This document shows positions 17,902 through 25,622 of a DNA stretch of 64,000 nucleotides, piece by piece. Each line of letters begins with the position of its first letter. Within the stretch, counting starts at the first letter, position 1. Where the stretch lies: NCBI RefSeq assembly GCF_003268025.1, contig NZ_QLUW01000004.1:186001-250000 (forward strand). The letters are read 5' to 3'. The notes under the pieces were generated by a model. That model was given only the letters and a program-made list of their open reading frames with translations. It ran no database searches and was not told where the DNA came from. Origin of the DNA: Paenibacillus montanisoli. Lineage in GTDB: Bacteria > Bacillota > Bacilli > Paenibacillales > Paenibacillaceae. Both the position numbers and the translations under genes were made by a program.

Positions 17902-18531
17902 CTAAATATCAATATGATCGACAGCTTTTTGCTTTCTTCTTCGAACCCAGATCGCGATTATAATCATCGCAATGATCGAAGCGTAGAACGTTACCTCCAT
18001 GTCGTGCTGGGCATCCCAAATGTCGCCTTGAGCGCCGAGAAACGTCTCGCCCTTTTTCTTAGGCGCGACGAAAACGACGTACATCTCGCCGATTTCATAG
18101 ATCGCCGAGTAGCCAAGAAGCAGCCATGGCGTTAGGAGATAGGCCCAGATTTTGCGGATGCCCGCCGCTTTGATCAGCACTTCCAGCTGCGGCAAGCCGA
18201 GCAGCAGCCCAAACATGAAATGAACGACGCGGTCGTAATGGTTCCGTTTGAAATCGAACCAATGCTTCATAAGCTCATCCAAAGGCGTAACGCCATACGC
18301 GTAATGCGCCCCGAACGTCTGCAGCATGAGGAACAGAATGATGAACGTATACGACAAGTTGCTGAAGCGGAAATAGCGATAGAGAATAATAAGGCCGACC
18401 GCGGTCAGGAGGGTCAAAATATTTTCCATCCACCAGTCAAATACGCTTACCGGATAGATCGCAAGCAGCACCCACACAATGATAAAAACAATGATATTGG
18501 CCTGAAGCCAGTGATTCGATCGGAACGGCAT
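17902..18531 (-). CDS. DUF2238 (YjdF-like) membrane protein
   Basis: A 209-residue protein with about six hydrophobic segments (IIVFIIVWVLLAIYPV, ILTLLTAVGLIILY, TFIILFLMLQTFGAHYAYG, VVHFMFGLLLGLP, YLLTPWLLLGYSAIYEIGE, SIIAMIIIAIWV). The conserved polar set of the family is present: FGAHYAYG, the NHYDRVVHF motif, the IYEIGE motif and GDIWDAQHDM. AGGAGG precedes the ATG. The function of the family is not known; the His/Asp/Glu pattern in the membrane recalls an enzyme or metal site (inference). Confidence 0.85.
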   Translation of the reverse strand: MPFRSNHWLQANIIVFIIVWVLLAIYPVSVFDWWMENILTLLTAVGLIILYRYFRFSNLSYTFIILFLMLQTFGAHYAYGVTPLDELMKHWFDFKRNHYDRVVHFMFGLLLGLPQLEVLIKAAGIRKIWAYLLTPWLLLGYSAIYEIGEMYVVFVAPKKKGETFLGAQGDIWDAQHDMEVTFYASIIAMIIIAIWVRRRKQKAVDHIDI

Positions 18532-18603
18532 GGCCGCCAGCCTCCTTTCACGCCTGCATCTTCATGGTTACCATTCCTTGATTAATTATCCTAGTCTTGC
18601 CCG

Positions 18604-18632
18604 TTGACATTTGTCCGGCATGAGGGTATAAC
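18604..18632 (+). promoter_or_regulatory. Sigma-A promoter of the ilvA T-box transcript
   Basis: TTGACA (18604-18609), a 17-bp spacer and TATAAC (18627-18632). Transcription would start near 18639, about 335 bases before ilvA, giving room for the T-box leader. Confidence 0.8.
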
Positions 18633-18638
18633 AAGGAT

Positions 18639-18928
18639 AATAATCGATCTTGAAATTCGTTGATGGGAACACGCGCATCTTGCAATAGGCATTCTCCAGA
18701 GAGTCGGCGCACGCTGAAAGCCGACGTTTGCCCGCATTTGCCGCATCCTCCCGAAGAAGCCGTGCCGAAGCCGCAAGGGTCAGTAAGCACGGACGGAATC
18801 CGCCGTTACACGGAGCGCGTATGATGGTACGTGACAAAGAGCCGCTTGTCCCTCTCAAACGGACGGGAAAGCGGAAGTAGGGTGGTATCGCGAGATGAAT
18901 CTCGTCCCTTGTGGGGCGGGATTTTTTG
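18639..18928 (+). promoter_or_regulatory. T-box riboswitch controlling ilvA
   Basis: The leader has the Stem I elements GATGGGAA, CAGAGAGTCGG and GCTGAAAGCCGAC and, at 18877-18891, the T-box core AGTAGGGTGGTATCGCG. A terminator follows: TCTCGTCCC (18900-18908) pairs with GGGGCGGGA and runs into TTTTTT. In T-box genes uncharged tRNA stabilises the antiterminator and lets transcription continue. As the gene makes the isoleucine precursor, tRNA-Ile is expected; an ATC at 18745-18747 on the 3' side of Stem I is a candidate specifier, but I could not fold the stem to prove it. Confidence 0.92.
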
Positions 18929-18975
18929 CATTTTTATAGATCGAAAATCTGGATCAAAAGGAGCTGCGGAAGATC

Positions 18976-20250
18976 ATGGGAACTGAGTGGAACGCAAGCG
19001 GAACCATATCCGTCGGGTTGACGGAAATCGCGCAAGCGCAAATGCATATCAAGGAAGTGGCGGCGCGCACCCCCCTGCAGCTGAACCGGGTGCTATCCGA
19101 GCGCTACGGCTGCAGCGTATATTTGAAACGGGAGGATTTGCAAGTTGTCCGTTCCTTTAAGCTGCGCGGCGCCTACCATCTCATTAAATCTCTGCCCGAG
19201 GAGCGGCTTTGGCGGGGCGTTGTATGCGCAAGCGCAGGCAATCACGCGCAAGGCGTCGCTTATTCGTGCCACACGCTAGGTATTCCGGGCAAAATCTATA
19301 TGCCCAGCACGACGCCGCGGCAGAAAGTCAACCAAGTTGCCTTCTTCGGCGGTTCCGACGTTGAAGTTATTTTGACCGGCGACACGTTCGACGATGCGTT
19401 CAACGAAGCTCTTGCCGCAAGCCGCAAGGACGATCTAGCGTTCATCCATCCGTTTGACGATCCCAAAATCATTGCCGGCAACGGCACGATCGGCAAAGAA
19501 ATCATGGAAGCCATCGATGCCGCGCCCGATTTCGTCTTCGTGACGATTGGCGGCGGCGGTCTGGCCGCCGGCGTCAGCGCATATGTGAAGGCCGTCTCGC
19601 CAAGGACGAAGCTGATCGGTATCGAACCGGAAGGCGCCGCGTCGATGCGCGCTGCCCTCGATGCCGGCGAGGTGCTTACGTTGGAGAGCATCGACAAGTT
19701 TGTCGACGGGGCTGCCGTCAAGCGCGTCGGCGAGCTGACGTTTCGGATGTGCCGCGACATGCTCGACGATATTATTCTCGTTCCGGAGGGCAAAGCCTGT
19801 ACCGCGCTTCTCGATCTGTATAACGAGAACGCCATCGTTGTCGAGCCGGCCGGGGTGCTGCCGATTGCGGCGCTTGATCTGTACCGCGACCAAATCGCCG
19901 GCAAAACCGTCGTGTGCGTCATCAGCGGCGGCAATAACGACGTCGACCGGATGCAGGAAATCAAGGAGCGTTCGCTCGTCTTTGAAGGGCTGAAGCATTA
20001 TTTTATGGTCAACTTCCCCCAGCGGGCCGGCGCCTTGCGCGAATTTCTCGACGAGGTACTCGGTCCGGATGACGATATCACGCGCTTCGAATATACGAAG
20101 AAGCACAACAAAGATAACGGTCCGGCGCTCGTAGGCATCGAGCTGAAGAACCGGCAGGATTACGAGCCGCTCGTAGCGCGCATGCGCAGGAAAGGGCTCC
20201 ATTTCCTCGAGCTGAACAAAGATCCCGTTTTGTTTAACTTACTGATCTGA
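18976..20250 (+). CDS. ilvA: Threonine ammonia-lyase (biosynthetic)
   Basis: PLP enzyme converting threonine to 2-oxobutyrate, the first isoleucine-specific step. The 424-residue protein carries the PLP lysine Lys62 (VRSFKLRGAY), SAGNHAQGVA, the phosphate-binding TIGGGGLAAG loop and a C-terminal ACT-like domain (HYFMVNFPQRAGALREFL, FEYTKKHNKD), so the length matches B. subtilis IlvA with one regulatory domain. AAAGGAG at 18959 precedes the ATG at a somewhat long distance. Expression depends on the T-box leader upstream. Confidence 0.96.
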   Translation: MGTEWNASGTISVGLTEIAQAQMHIKEVAARTPLQLNRVLSERYGCSVYLKREDLQVVRSFKLRGAYHLIKSLPEERLWRGVVCASAGNHAQGVAYSCHTLGIPGKIYMPSTTPRQKVNQVAFFGGSDVEVILTGDTFDDAFNEALAASRKDDLAFIHPFDDPKIIAGNGTIGKEIMEAIDAAPDFVFVTIGGGGLAAGVSAYVKAVSPRTKLIGIEPEGAASMRAALDAGEVLTLESIDKFVDGAAVKRVGELTFRMCRDMLDDIILVPEGKACTALLDLYNENAIVVEPAGVLPIAALDLYRDQIAGKTVVCVISGGNNDVDRMQEIKERSLVFEGLKHYFMVNFPQRAGALREFLDEVLGPDDDITRFEYTKKHNKDNGPALVGIELKNRQDYEPLVARMRRKGLHFLELNKDPVLFNLLI

Positions 20251-20268
20251 TTCGCGCTTCTCTTACTT

Positions 20269-20307
20269 AGCCTGGCTGTTCCTTTTCGGAATGGACAGGC
20301 TTTTTTG
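20269..20307 (+). terminator. Rho-independent terminator of ilvA
   Basis: AGCCTG..GTTCC pairs with GGAA..CAGGCT around a TTTTC loop and is followed by TTTTTTG. Confidence 0.88.
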
Positions 20308-20467
20308 TTGGACTTCCGCCGATGAAGCCGACACTTTTGGGCAACCCTAAGAAGTGCTTGCCGCAGGGCTTTACTTGGATTTTTGTTCCAGCACGCTTAT
20401 AATAAAGTAGACATCTGCCAGCTGGTAATAGCCCTCTAAATTTGCCTGTCAAAGGGGATGCGACATC

Positions 20468-21652
20468 ATTTCTACTCGTCTATTCGGCCGGGAAGTGATC
20501 CTATTCTCGGTCATTCTGTTTTTCGTCGAATTCGTCCGCGGTGCGGCTTTGATCAGCTTCATTCCGATTTTCGGGGAAAAGACGCTTGGCTTGTCGCTCG
20601 ATATTATCGGCATCGCCATCACGGCCCATTACTTGACGGATACCGCGCTCAAGATGGCGATCGGTTATTTGCTGGACCGTTTCTCGATCCGGTTTGTCGT
20701 GCATGCCGGTCTGCTCGCGTCGCTCGTCGGCATTTTCCTCCTCCAATTCGCCTATCAGCCATGGCTGTTTATTACGGCTGCCGCCTTATACGGCGTCGGC
20801 ATCTCGCCGATCTGGATCGTTTGCCTGACCAAAGTATCCGAGGATCGCCGGGCCATGCAGATGGGCTTTCTCTATACGATATGGTTCGTCGGCATTGGCT
20901 CGGGCCCGATCGTCACCAACATTTTGCTCGATTACAGTACGCCGGTAACCTATTATCTGCTGCTCGGCCTTGCGCTGCTGTGCTGGGTGCTGTCGCTGTT
21001 TATTACGAACCGCAAATCATCCGGGGCAACTTCTTCGTTACCTTTGCGCGAGCAGTTCGTAATACTAAAGGATCGTCTACGGCATATGCGTCTGCTGCTG
21101 CCTGGAATGGTACTCCAAACCATGGGAGCCGGAATGCTTGTTCCGATTCTGCCCAGCTTTGCCGAGCATAAACTAGGAATGACCGGCGCTCAATATTCCT
21201 TGCTTTTGCTGGCAGGCGGCGCCTGTACGGTCATCGGCCTCATTCCGCTTGGCCGTCTGTCCGATATTCTTGGCGGCAAGAAATGGTTTCTCGTCCTCGG
21301 TTTCGGCTTGATCGGCGCCTCCTTGTACTTGCTGTCGCTGGCGCCGCCGATGTGGCAGTGCATCGTTTTGACCGCCATCCTAGGTTTGTCATATGCCACG
21401 CTGCTGCCGGCCTGGAATGCGCTGCTTGCCAATTATGTTCCGCCCAAACAACAGGGGCTTGGCTGGGGCATCTTCTCCACCGTCGAAGGCATCGGGGGAA
21501 TGATCGGCCCCGTCGTTGGCGGCTCGCTCGCCACTTGGCAAGGGCAATCCGCCGTGCTATGGTATAGCGGGATTATGTATGCGGTGATCGGCTTCTTCTA
21601 CATTTGGTTTCCATTCCGTGCGTTTAAGGACAACAGCCACGGCAATACGTGA
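20468..21652 (+). CDS. MFS transporter, possible AUU start
   Basis: A 12-helix major facilitator protein of about 394 residues. Helices are evenly spaced; loop 2-3 has the degenerate motif LLDRFSIRF and loop 8-9 has GRLSDILGGKKWF, the standard MFS A-type motif. The frame has a GTG at 20495, but this has no ribosome binding site and would cut into the first helix. AAAGGGGA (20451-20457) sits 10 nt before an ATT at 20468, which would give a normal N-terminus (STRLFGREVILFSVILF). I therefore place the start at 20468 with low certainty; 20495 is the alternative. Substrate unknown; drug or sugar-phosphate efflux is typical. Confidence 0.8.
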   Translation: MSTRLFGREVILFSVILFFVEFVRGAALISFIPIFGEKTLGLSLDIIGIAITAHYLTDTALKMAIGYLLDRFSIRFVVHAGLLASLVGIFLLQFAYQPWLFITAAALYGVGISPIWIVCLTKVSEDRRAMQMGFLYTIWFVGIGSGPIVTNILLDYSTPVTYYLLLGLALLCWVLSLFITNRKSSGATSSLPLREQFVILKDRLRHMRLLLPGMVLQTMGAGMLVPILPSFAEHKLGMTGAQYSLLLLAGGACTVIGLIPLGRLSDILGGKKWFLVLGFGLIGASLYLLSLAPPMWQCIVLTAILGLSYATLLPAWNALLANYVPPKQQGLGWGIFSTVEGIGGMIGPVVGGSLATWQGQSAVLWYSGIMYAVIGFFYIWFPFRAFKDNSHGNT

Positions 21653-21676
21653 TGAAAGCAAGGTGAATTACACGGA

Positions 21677-22282
21677 ATGAACTTATTTCAAGATTTGCTT
21701 GCACCTTTAAAGGAAATGGACCTCGAGCACCTGCAGCGAACGCTGGAAAGCTACAAAGCTTACGGTCCGCTGCCGGGCATTCTATTGCCGCTTGCGGAAT
21801 CGTTCCTTCCCATTCTGCCGCTGCTTGTGTTCGTTGCGGCGAATGCCAATATTTACGGGCTCTGGCTTGGTTCTTTCTATTCGTGGATTGGCGTTTGCGG
21901 CGGATCGCTGCTCGTATTCTGGCTCTCGCGCAAGCTTGGCGGGCGGTTTAGCGGCTGGATTCGCCGCCGTTTCCCGAAGGCTTCCAAGCTGCTGGTCTTT
22001 ATCGAACGCCGGGGCTTCACGCCAATCTTCCTTTTCGCGTGCTTCCCGTTCTCCCCATCTGCCATCATAAACGTCGTATCCGGCCTTAGCGGCATTTCCT
22101 TCGGTTCCTTCGCGCTTGCGATTCTGCTTGGCAAAGCAGTCATGATTCTCAGCGTGTCGCTGCTCAGCTTTAACATCGGCGATCTGACGGAACAGCCTTG
22201 GCGCATTTTGCTGATCATCGTACTGCTCGTGGTCATGTGGTTCGGCGGCAAGAAGCTGGAGTCGCGCTATCATTTGAAATAA
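21677..22282 (+). CDS. VTT-domain (TVP38/TMEM64, DedA-like) membrane protein
   Basis: A 201-residue protein with about five hydrophobic segments. The VTT-type core is visible: GILLPLAESFLPILPLLVFV, the SWIGVCGGSLLVFWLSRKLGGRF segment with the conserved G..xG...F..R pattern, and RRGFTPIFLFACFPFSPSAIINVVSGLSG. Members act in lipid scrambling or undecaprenyl phosphate/PE recycling. The weak AAGGTG site and 24-bp gap suggest coupling to the MFS gene upstream. The next gene starts 19 bp on. Confidence 0.82.
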   Translation: MNLFQDLLAPLKEMDLEHLQRTLESYKAYGPLPGILLPLAESFLPILPLLVFVAANANIYGLWLGSFYSWIGVCGGSLLVFWLSRKLGGRFSGWIRRRFPKASKLLVFIERRGFTPIFLFACFPFSPSAIINVVSGLSGISFGSFALAILLGKAVMILSVSLLSFNIGDLTEQPWRILLIIVLLVVMWFGGKKLESRYHLK

Positions 22283-22301
22283 TCGGGGGTCCGGCCTTAC
22301 C

Positions 22302-22607
22302 ATGATGAATATCATCGCAACAAGCATCGTCCTTGTGCTGGCAGCCGGACTTGTTGCCGCCATGATCTTCTTGATCCGGCTGTCCACGGACGATTCAGGC
22401 CGGCATCCGGAGATCAAGCAATTCGTGGAAGCGCTGTTCGGCGGCACCTCTTCCCCTCTGCAGTCTCCTGCCCAAGCGCAAAGTGAAAGCGCTGCAGCCC
22501 TTTCGACGGAACCGTCCGAGGACTTCGATGAGACATGTCCGGCCTGCGGCGATCCCGTTATGCATAGGCACCGGGAATGCCCTTCGTGCGGGCTGCGGCT
22601 CATGTAG
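22302..22607 (+). CDS. Membrane-anchored zinc-ribbon protein (101 aa)
   Basis: Residues 5-25 form one membrane helix (ATSIVLVLAAGLVAAMIFLI). A 40-residue flexible Ser/Ala/Gln linker leads to a C-terminal zinc ribbon with CPACG and CPSCG knuckles 14 residues apart. It follows the VTT gene by 19 bp and may share its transcript. Function unknown; the layout suits a small membrane-tethered adaptor. Confidence 0.75.
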   Translation: MMNIIATSIVLVLAAGLVAAMIFLIRLSTDDSGRHPEIKQFVEALFGGTSSPLQSPAQAQSESAAALSTEPSEDFDETCPACGDPVMHRHRECPSCGLRLM

Positions 22608-22695
22608 CCGGCTCCCTCACGCACATAGTTTCCTTCCCCCTGTGGCAAACTGATAAAGGATTTACATGTCGAGTAACGATCAGGAGGCCAATACT

Positions 22696-22839
22696 ATGTC
22701 ACAAGAACAACCGTCCCACTTGCAGGTTAAAGCGAGCAAGGCACAGGCGAAGGCGGACCGGACAGGCGTCGGCAAAGCTGAGGCGAGCGCCATGCAGTCT
22801 AAAGCCGATCATGCCGCTTATCCGAAGCACGGGCTGTAG
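22696..22839 (+). CDS. Small hydrophilic protein (47 aa)
   Basis: A short gene with AGGAGG at 22682-22687, 8 nt before its ATG, and a TAG stop. The product starts MSQEQPSHLQ, is rich in Lys, Ala and Gln, contains no Cys or membrane segment, and ends YPKHGL. The AQAKADRTGVGKAEASAMQ stretch looks helical and low-complexity, similar in character to small acid-soluble spore proteins, but I do not see a defined SASP signature. It precedes the 96-residue gene by 38 bp. Confidence 0.65.
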   Translation: MSQEQPSHLQVKASKAQAKADRTGVGKAEASAMQSKADHAAYPKHGL

Positions 22840-22877
22840 TCGTTAGAGGGTGACATCGTCAGGAGGAGAACGTTATT

Positions 22878-23168
22878 ATGAGCGAAGAAAAAAACCATTT
22901 TCAAATGGATCCGATGTCCGGCGAGCCGGTTGAAGTAGAGGGCGTTTATACAAACGAGTGGGGCCGCGAGGAGAAACTGGACCGCGGTGACGTGTTCCCG
23001 GCCGATCCTCAGATGGGCACGACGGAATGGGAGCTCACCCAGCTCAATATCGATAATCATTCCACCGGCGAAACCGATCCCCGGCTCGTGCCGAAGAAGA
23101 AAGCAACTGCCCACGAAGCGCACCTCCAACATCCGAAGCGGCATAAGAAGACCCATGAGACTGAATAG
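22878..23168 (+). CDS. DUF3905-like small acidic protein (96 aa)
   Basis: A 96-residue soluble protein with the conserved-looking segments VYTNEWGREEKLDRGDVFPA and MGTTEWELTQLNIDNH and a TDPRLVPK tail. I associate this pattern with the DUF3905 family of Bacillales, but from memory only. AGGAGGAG precedes the ATG at 11 nt. No function is known to me. The C-terminus is basic (KRHKKTHE). Confidence 0.75.
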   Translation: MSEEKNHFQMDPMSGEPVEVEGVYTNEWGREEKLDRGDVFPADPQMGTTEWELTQLNIDNHSTGETDPRLVPKKKATAHEAHLQHPKRHKKTHETE

Positions 23169-23182
23169 CGCCGCTTAAACAA

Positions 23183-23230
23183 GAAGAAACCTGCATGCCG
23201 CCTAGACCGCGGCTTTACAGGTTTCTTTCT
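23183..23230. terminator. Bidirectional terminator
   Basis: AAGAAACCTG (23183-23192) pairs with CAGGTTTCTT near 23219-23228 and a T-rich tail follows. A second long stem (AAACGCCCTTGC at about 23238 with GCAAGGGCGTTT at about 23295) lies next to it and serves the convergent exporter gene. Confidence 0.8.
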
Positions 23231-23311
23231 TTAGAACGTTTAAACGCCCTTGCCCGCCTGGCATTCGGAATGCTTCGTCCGGCCGGGCCGCAAGGGCGTT
23301 TCCTATTAGGA

Positions 23312-24340
23312 TCAGTCCGCGGTTGCATCCCGCTGCTGCACTTGCTCCGACACCCGCTCCAGCCGGCGCAGATGGTAGGCATATTCCAGCATGGCGGAAG
23401 CAACGAATACAAGCCGTTTATGTTCATCGGGATCATCGCGCAAGTAATCGGTCAGCTGGTTAATCAGCCGGGCTTCCCGTTCTTCCTCGGGCTCGATTTC
23501 GGCGGTAGGCTTCATTTTGCCTGCGATTTTCAGCAAAATTTGCTCGTGGTACTTGGTCAGCTCCTCGATTTGGCTGTCAAACCTTTGGGCCCATGCCTCC
23601 GCACCGGGTGCGGAGAAATAGTGCTCCTCCACCACCTCTAGCAGATCCACGCCCTGATGCAGCGCCTTGATGAGATGCTTGGATAGGATCAGCTGCCGCG
23701 CGCGAATCTGTTTACGCTGAGGCAGCAGCGAGCGCTCTTCCTCGAACAGCAGGTACGCCTCATCCAGCTTGCGAAGCGTGCCCTCAAGCTTCTCTTTCTC
23801 CTTACGGTGTACGTCTTCCTTCATCTCATTGGAGATCGCCATGCGAAGCAGCAGCGACAGCTGCGTGTACGCTTCCTGAACCTGTGCGGTAAACAGTTTG
23901 CGCGGACGCGGCGGAATGACTAGGATATTCACCGCGAAGGCGGCAGCCATACCCGTCAGTACCATCAGGAAGCGCTCCACGGCGAACAGCCAGCCCTGCT
24001 CGTTCGCTTCCATCACCGCCACGACGGTAACTAACGTCAGGCCGATCGTATTTTCCATGCGCAGCCGAATGCTGATTAAGATAATAATGATACAGACCAA
24101 GCCGACCGCAATCGGCGTATGCCCGAAGAGCCGGACTGCGGCAAGGGCAACCACGGCACCAAGTACGTTAGTCTGCAATTGATCCGTGACCTGCTGCCAG
24201 GACCGCGAGATGGACGGTTGAATCGTAAAGATCGAAGCGACTGCCGCGATAATCGGGGATGGAAATCCAAGCAAATTGCTCAGATAGATGGCCAGCGCTA
24301 CCGCAAGGCCGGTCTTCAAAACGCGCGCTCCGATTGTCAT
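23312..24340 (-). CDS. Aromatic acid exporter family membrane protein (ArAE_1 type)
   Basis: A 342-residue protein with an N-terminal block of six hydrophobic segments up to about residue 145 (from LKTGLAVALAIYLSNLLG to MVLTGMAAAFAVNILVIPPRP) and a long charged helical cytoplasmic C-terminus with predicted coiled coil. This is the layout of the FUSC/ArAE_1 family of Bacillales (YqjA-like). Substrate unknown. The ATG overlaps by 4 nt (ATGA) with a 31-codon upstream frame, suggesting translational coupling; GGAAGGGGAG serves as its own site. Confidence 0.87.
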   Translation of the reverse strand: MTIGARVLKTGLAVALAIYLSNLLGFPSPIIAAVASIFTIQPSISRSWQQVTDQLQTNVLGAVVALAAVRLFGHTPIAVGLVCIIIILISIRLRMENTIGLTLVTVVAVMEANEQGWLFAVERFLMVLTGMAAAFAVNILVIPPRPRKLFTAQVQEAYTQLSLLLRMAISNEMKEDVHRKEKEKLEGTLRKLDEAYLLFEEERSLLPQRKQIRARQLILSKHLIKALHQGVDLLEVVEEHYFSAPGAEAWAQRFDSQIEELTKYHEQILLKIAGKMKPTAEIEPEEEREARLINQLTDYLRDDPDEHKRLVFVASAMLEYAYHLRRLERVSEQVQQRDATAD

Positions 24341-24432
24341 GCCGCAGCACTCCCCTTCCTTTTCCGCGCTCTCGATACCGCTAGATGCCGCAAGAACGGC
24401 GAATCCTGAATGGGTGTACTAGTTTCTTCCAT
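24337..24432 (-). CDS. Possible 31-aa leader peptide coupled to the ArAE exporter
   Basis: ATG at 24430-24432 lies 12 nt after GGAAGGAGG and runs 31 codons (MEETSTPIQD ... KRKGSAAA) to a TGA that overlaps the exporter's ATG (ATGA). The strong upstream site and the 4-nt overlap point to real translation. Sequence has no membrane segment. It may serve only to deliver ribosomes to the exporter gene. Confidence 0.45.
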   Translation of the reverse strand: MEETSTPIQDSPFLRHLAVSRARKRKGSAAA

Positions 24433-24541
24433 TTCTATGTATTCGCCTCCTTCCCTATTATAGCCGATTCCGTAGCAAAAAGAAGTTTCCAGCTCTGTCC
24501 GTCCCCTTTATAATGAGCACATCAGAGGAGGAGTCAGCATC

Positions 24542-25576
24542 ATGTGGATTTTTGCCGTTAACGAGAAATCCGGCGGCGGCCGGGGGAAAAAGGTATGGAG
24601 GCGCGTGGAAGCCGAGCTTGTAAAACGCGGAGTTCCTTATCGAGCGGTCATGGCTGGATCACCCGAGGAGGCAGATGCGGAAATTCGTTGGCTGATCGCC
24701 GCATTCGCGGAACACGGCGGCTCTGCGGAGGCGGCGGACTCGTTGGCAGAGACGGAAGGGGCGGGGGCCGCCACCCAGCCTCGCACCGGAGTGAAAGCGG
24801 TCTGCGTGATCGGCGGGGATGGAACGATTCACAGCGTACTGCCGGCTTTGGTTGACAGCGGCGTGCCGCTTGGCATCATTCCATCGGGCTCCGGCAACGA
24901 TTCCGCCCGCGCCTTCGGGGTCCCGGCGAAGCCGCTTGATGCGCTCGCGCGCATTCTCGCCGGCCATGCCATGCCGGTCGATCTCATTCTGCTGCGCAGC
25001 GCCAAAGCAGCGCATGGCGGCGGAACGGCGGCGGAACGCCCCGTCCTGACCGCGCTTGCCGTCGGCTTCGACGCCGCAATCGCCGATGCGGTCAACCGGT
25101 CGGCTCACAAGACACTCTGCAACTTGCTTGGCGTCGGCTCCGTTGCTTACTTGATCGGCCTCCTGCAAATCCTGCTGACTTACCGGCAGCGACAGCTCAC
25201 GGTGACAGTGGACGGCACGCCTCACCGCTTCGAACGCGGCTGGATGGCGGCGGTGTGCAGCGTGCCGGCCTACGGAGGCGGCCTGCGCATCTGCCCGAAC
25301 GCCTCGCCGACTGACGGCCTGCTCGACGTGTGCGTCGTCCACACGTGCACGCCGCTGCAGCTGCTGCGCTTGTTCCCTACGCTGCTAAGCGGAACCCATA
25401 CACGGCTGCCGTACGTGAAGATGCTGCGCGGCAGACCCGTTTCCGTCGCGGCCGAGCCGCAAGCCGGTACGGATGCCCTCGCTATCTACGGCGACGGCGA
25501 GCCGGTCGGCGAAGCCCCGCTATACGCAGAATCAGCCGGCCACCGCCTCTTATTGCTTAGTGCGGTAACCGGCTGA
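24542..25576 (+). CDS. Diacylglycerol/lipid kinase family protein (YegS/DagK-like)
   Basis: A 344-residue DAGK catalytic-domain protein. It has the N-terminal NEKSGGGRGKK nucleotide loop, the GGDGTIHSVL motif, LGIIPSGSGNDSARAFG and a C-terminal region with CPNASPTDGLLDVC and YGDGEP. These match soluble DagK/YtlR-type kinases that phosphorylate diacylglycerol or related lipids at the membrane. An insertion of about 25 residues rich in Ala/Glu/Gly (around residues 60-80) separates the first strand from the catalytic loop. CAGAGGAGGAG precedes the ATG. Confidence 0.92.
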   Translation: MWIFAVNEKSGGGRGKKVWRRVEAELVKRGVPYRAVMAGSPEEADAEIRWLIAAFAEHGGSAEAADSLAETEGAGAATQPRTGVKAVCVIGGDGTIHSVLPALVDSGVPLGIIPSGSGNDSARAFGVPAKPLDALARILAGHAMPVDLILLRSAKAAHGGGTAAERPVLTALAVGFDAAIADAVNRSAHKTLCNLLGVGSVAYLIGLLQILLTYRQRQLTVTVDGTPHRFERGWMAAVCSVPAYGGGLRICPNASPTDGLLDVCVVHTCTPLQLLRLFPTLLSGTHTRLPYVKMLRGRPVSVAAEPQAGTDALAIYGDGEPVGEAPLYAESAGHRLLLLSAVTG

Positions 25577-25587
25577 TTTAATCCAGA

Positions 25588-25622
25588 GCGCATCCTGACT
25601 GCCTTAGTCATGATGCGTTTTC
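25588..25622 (+). terminator. Terminator of the lipid kinase gene
   Basis: GCGCATC.TGACT pairs with AGTCA.GATGCG and runs into TTTT; it overlaps the 3' end of the convergent sensor kinase gene. Confidence 0.7.
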
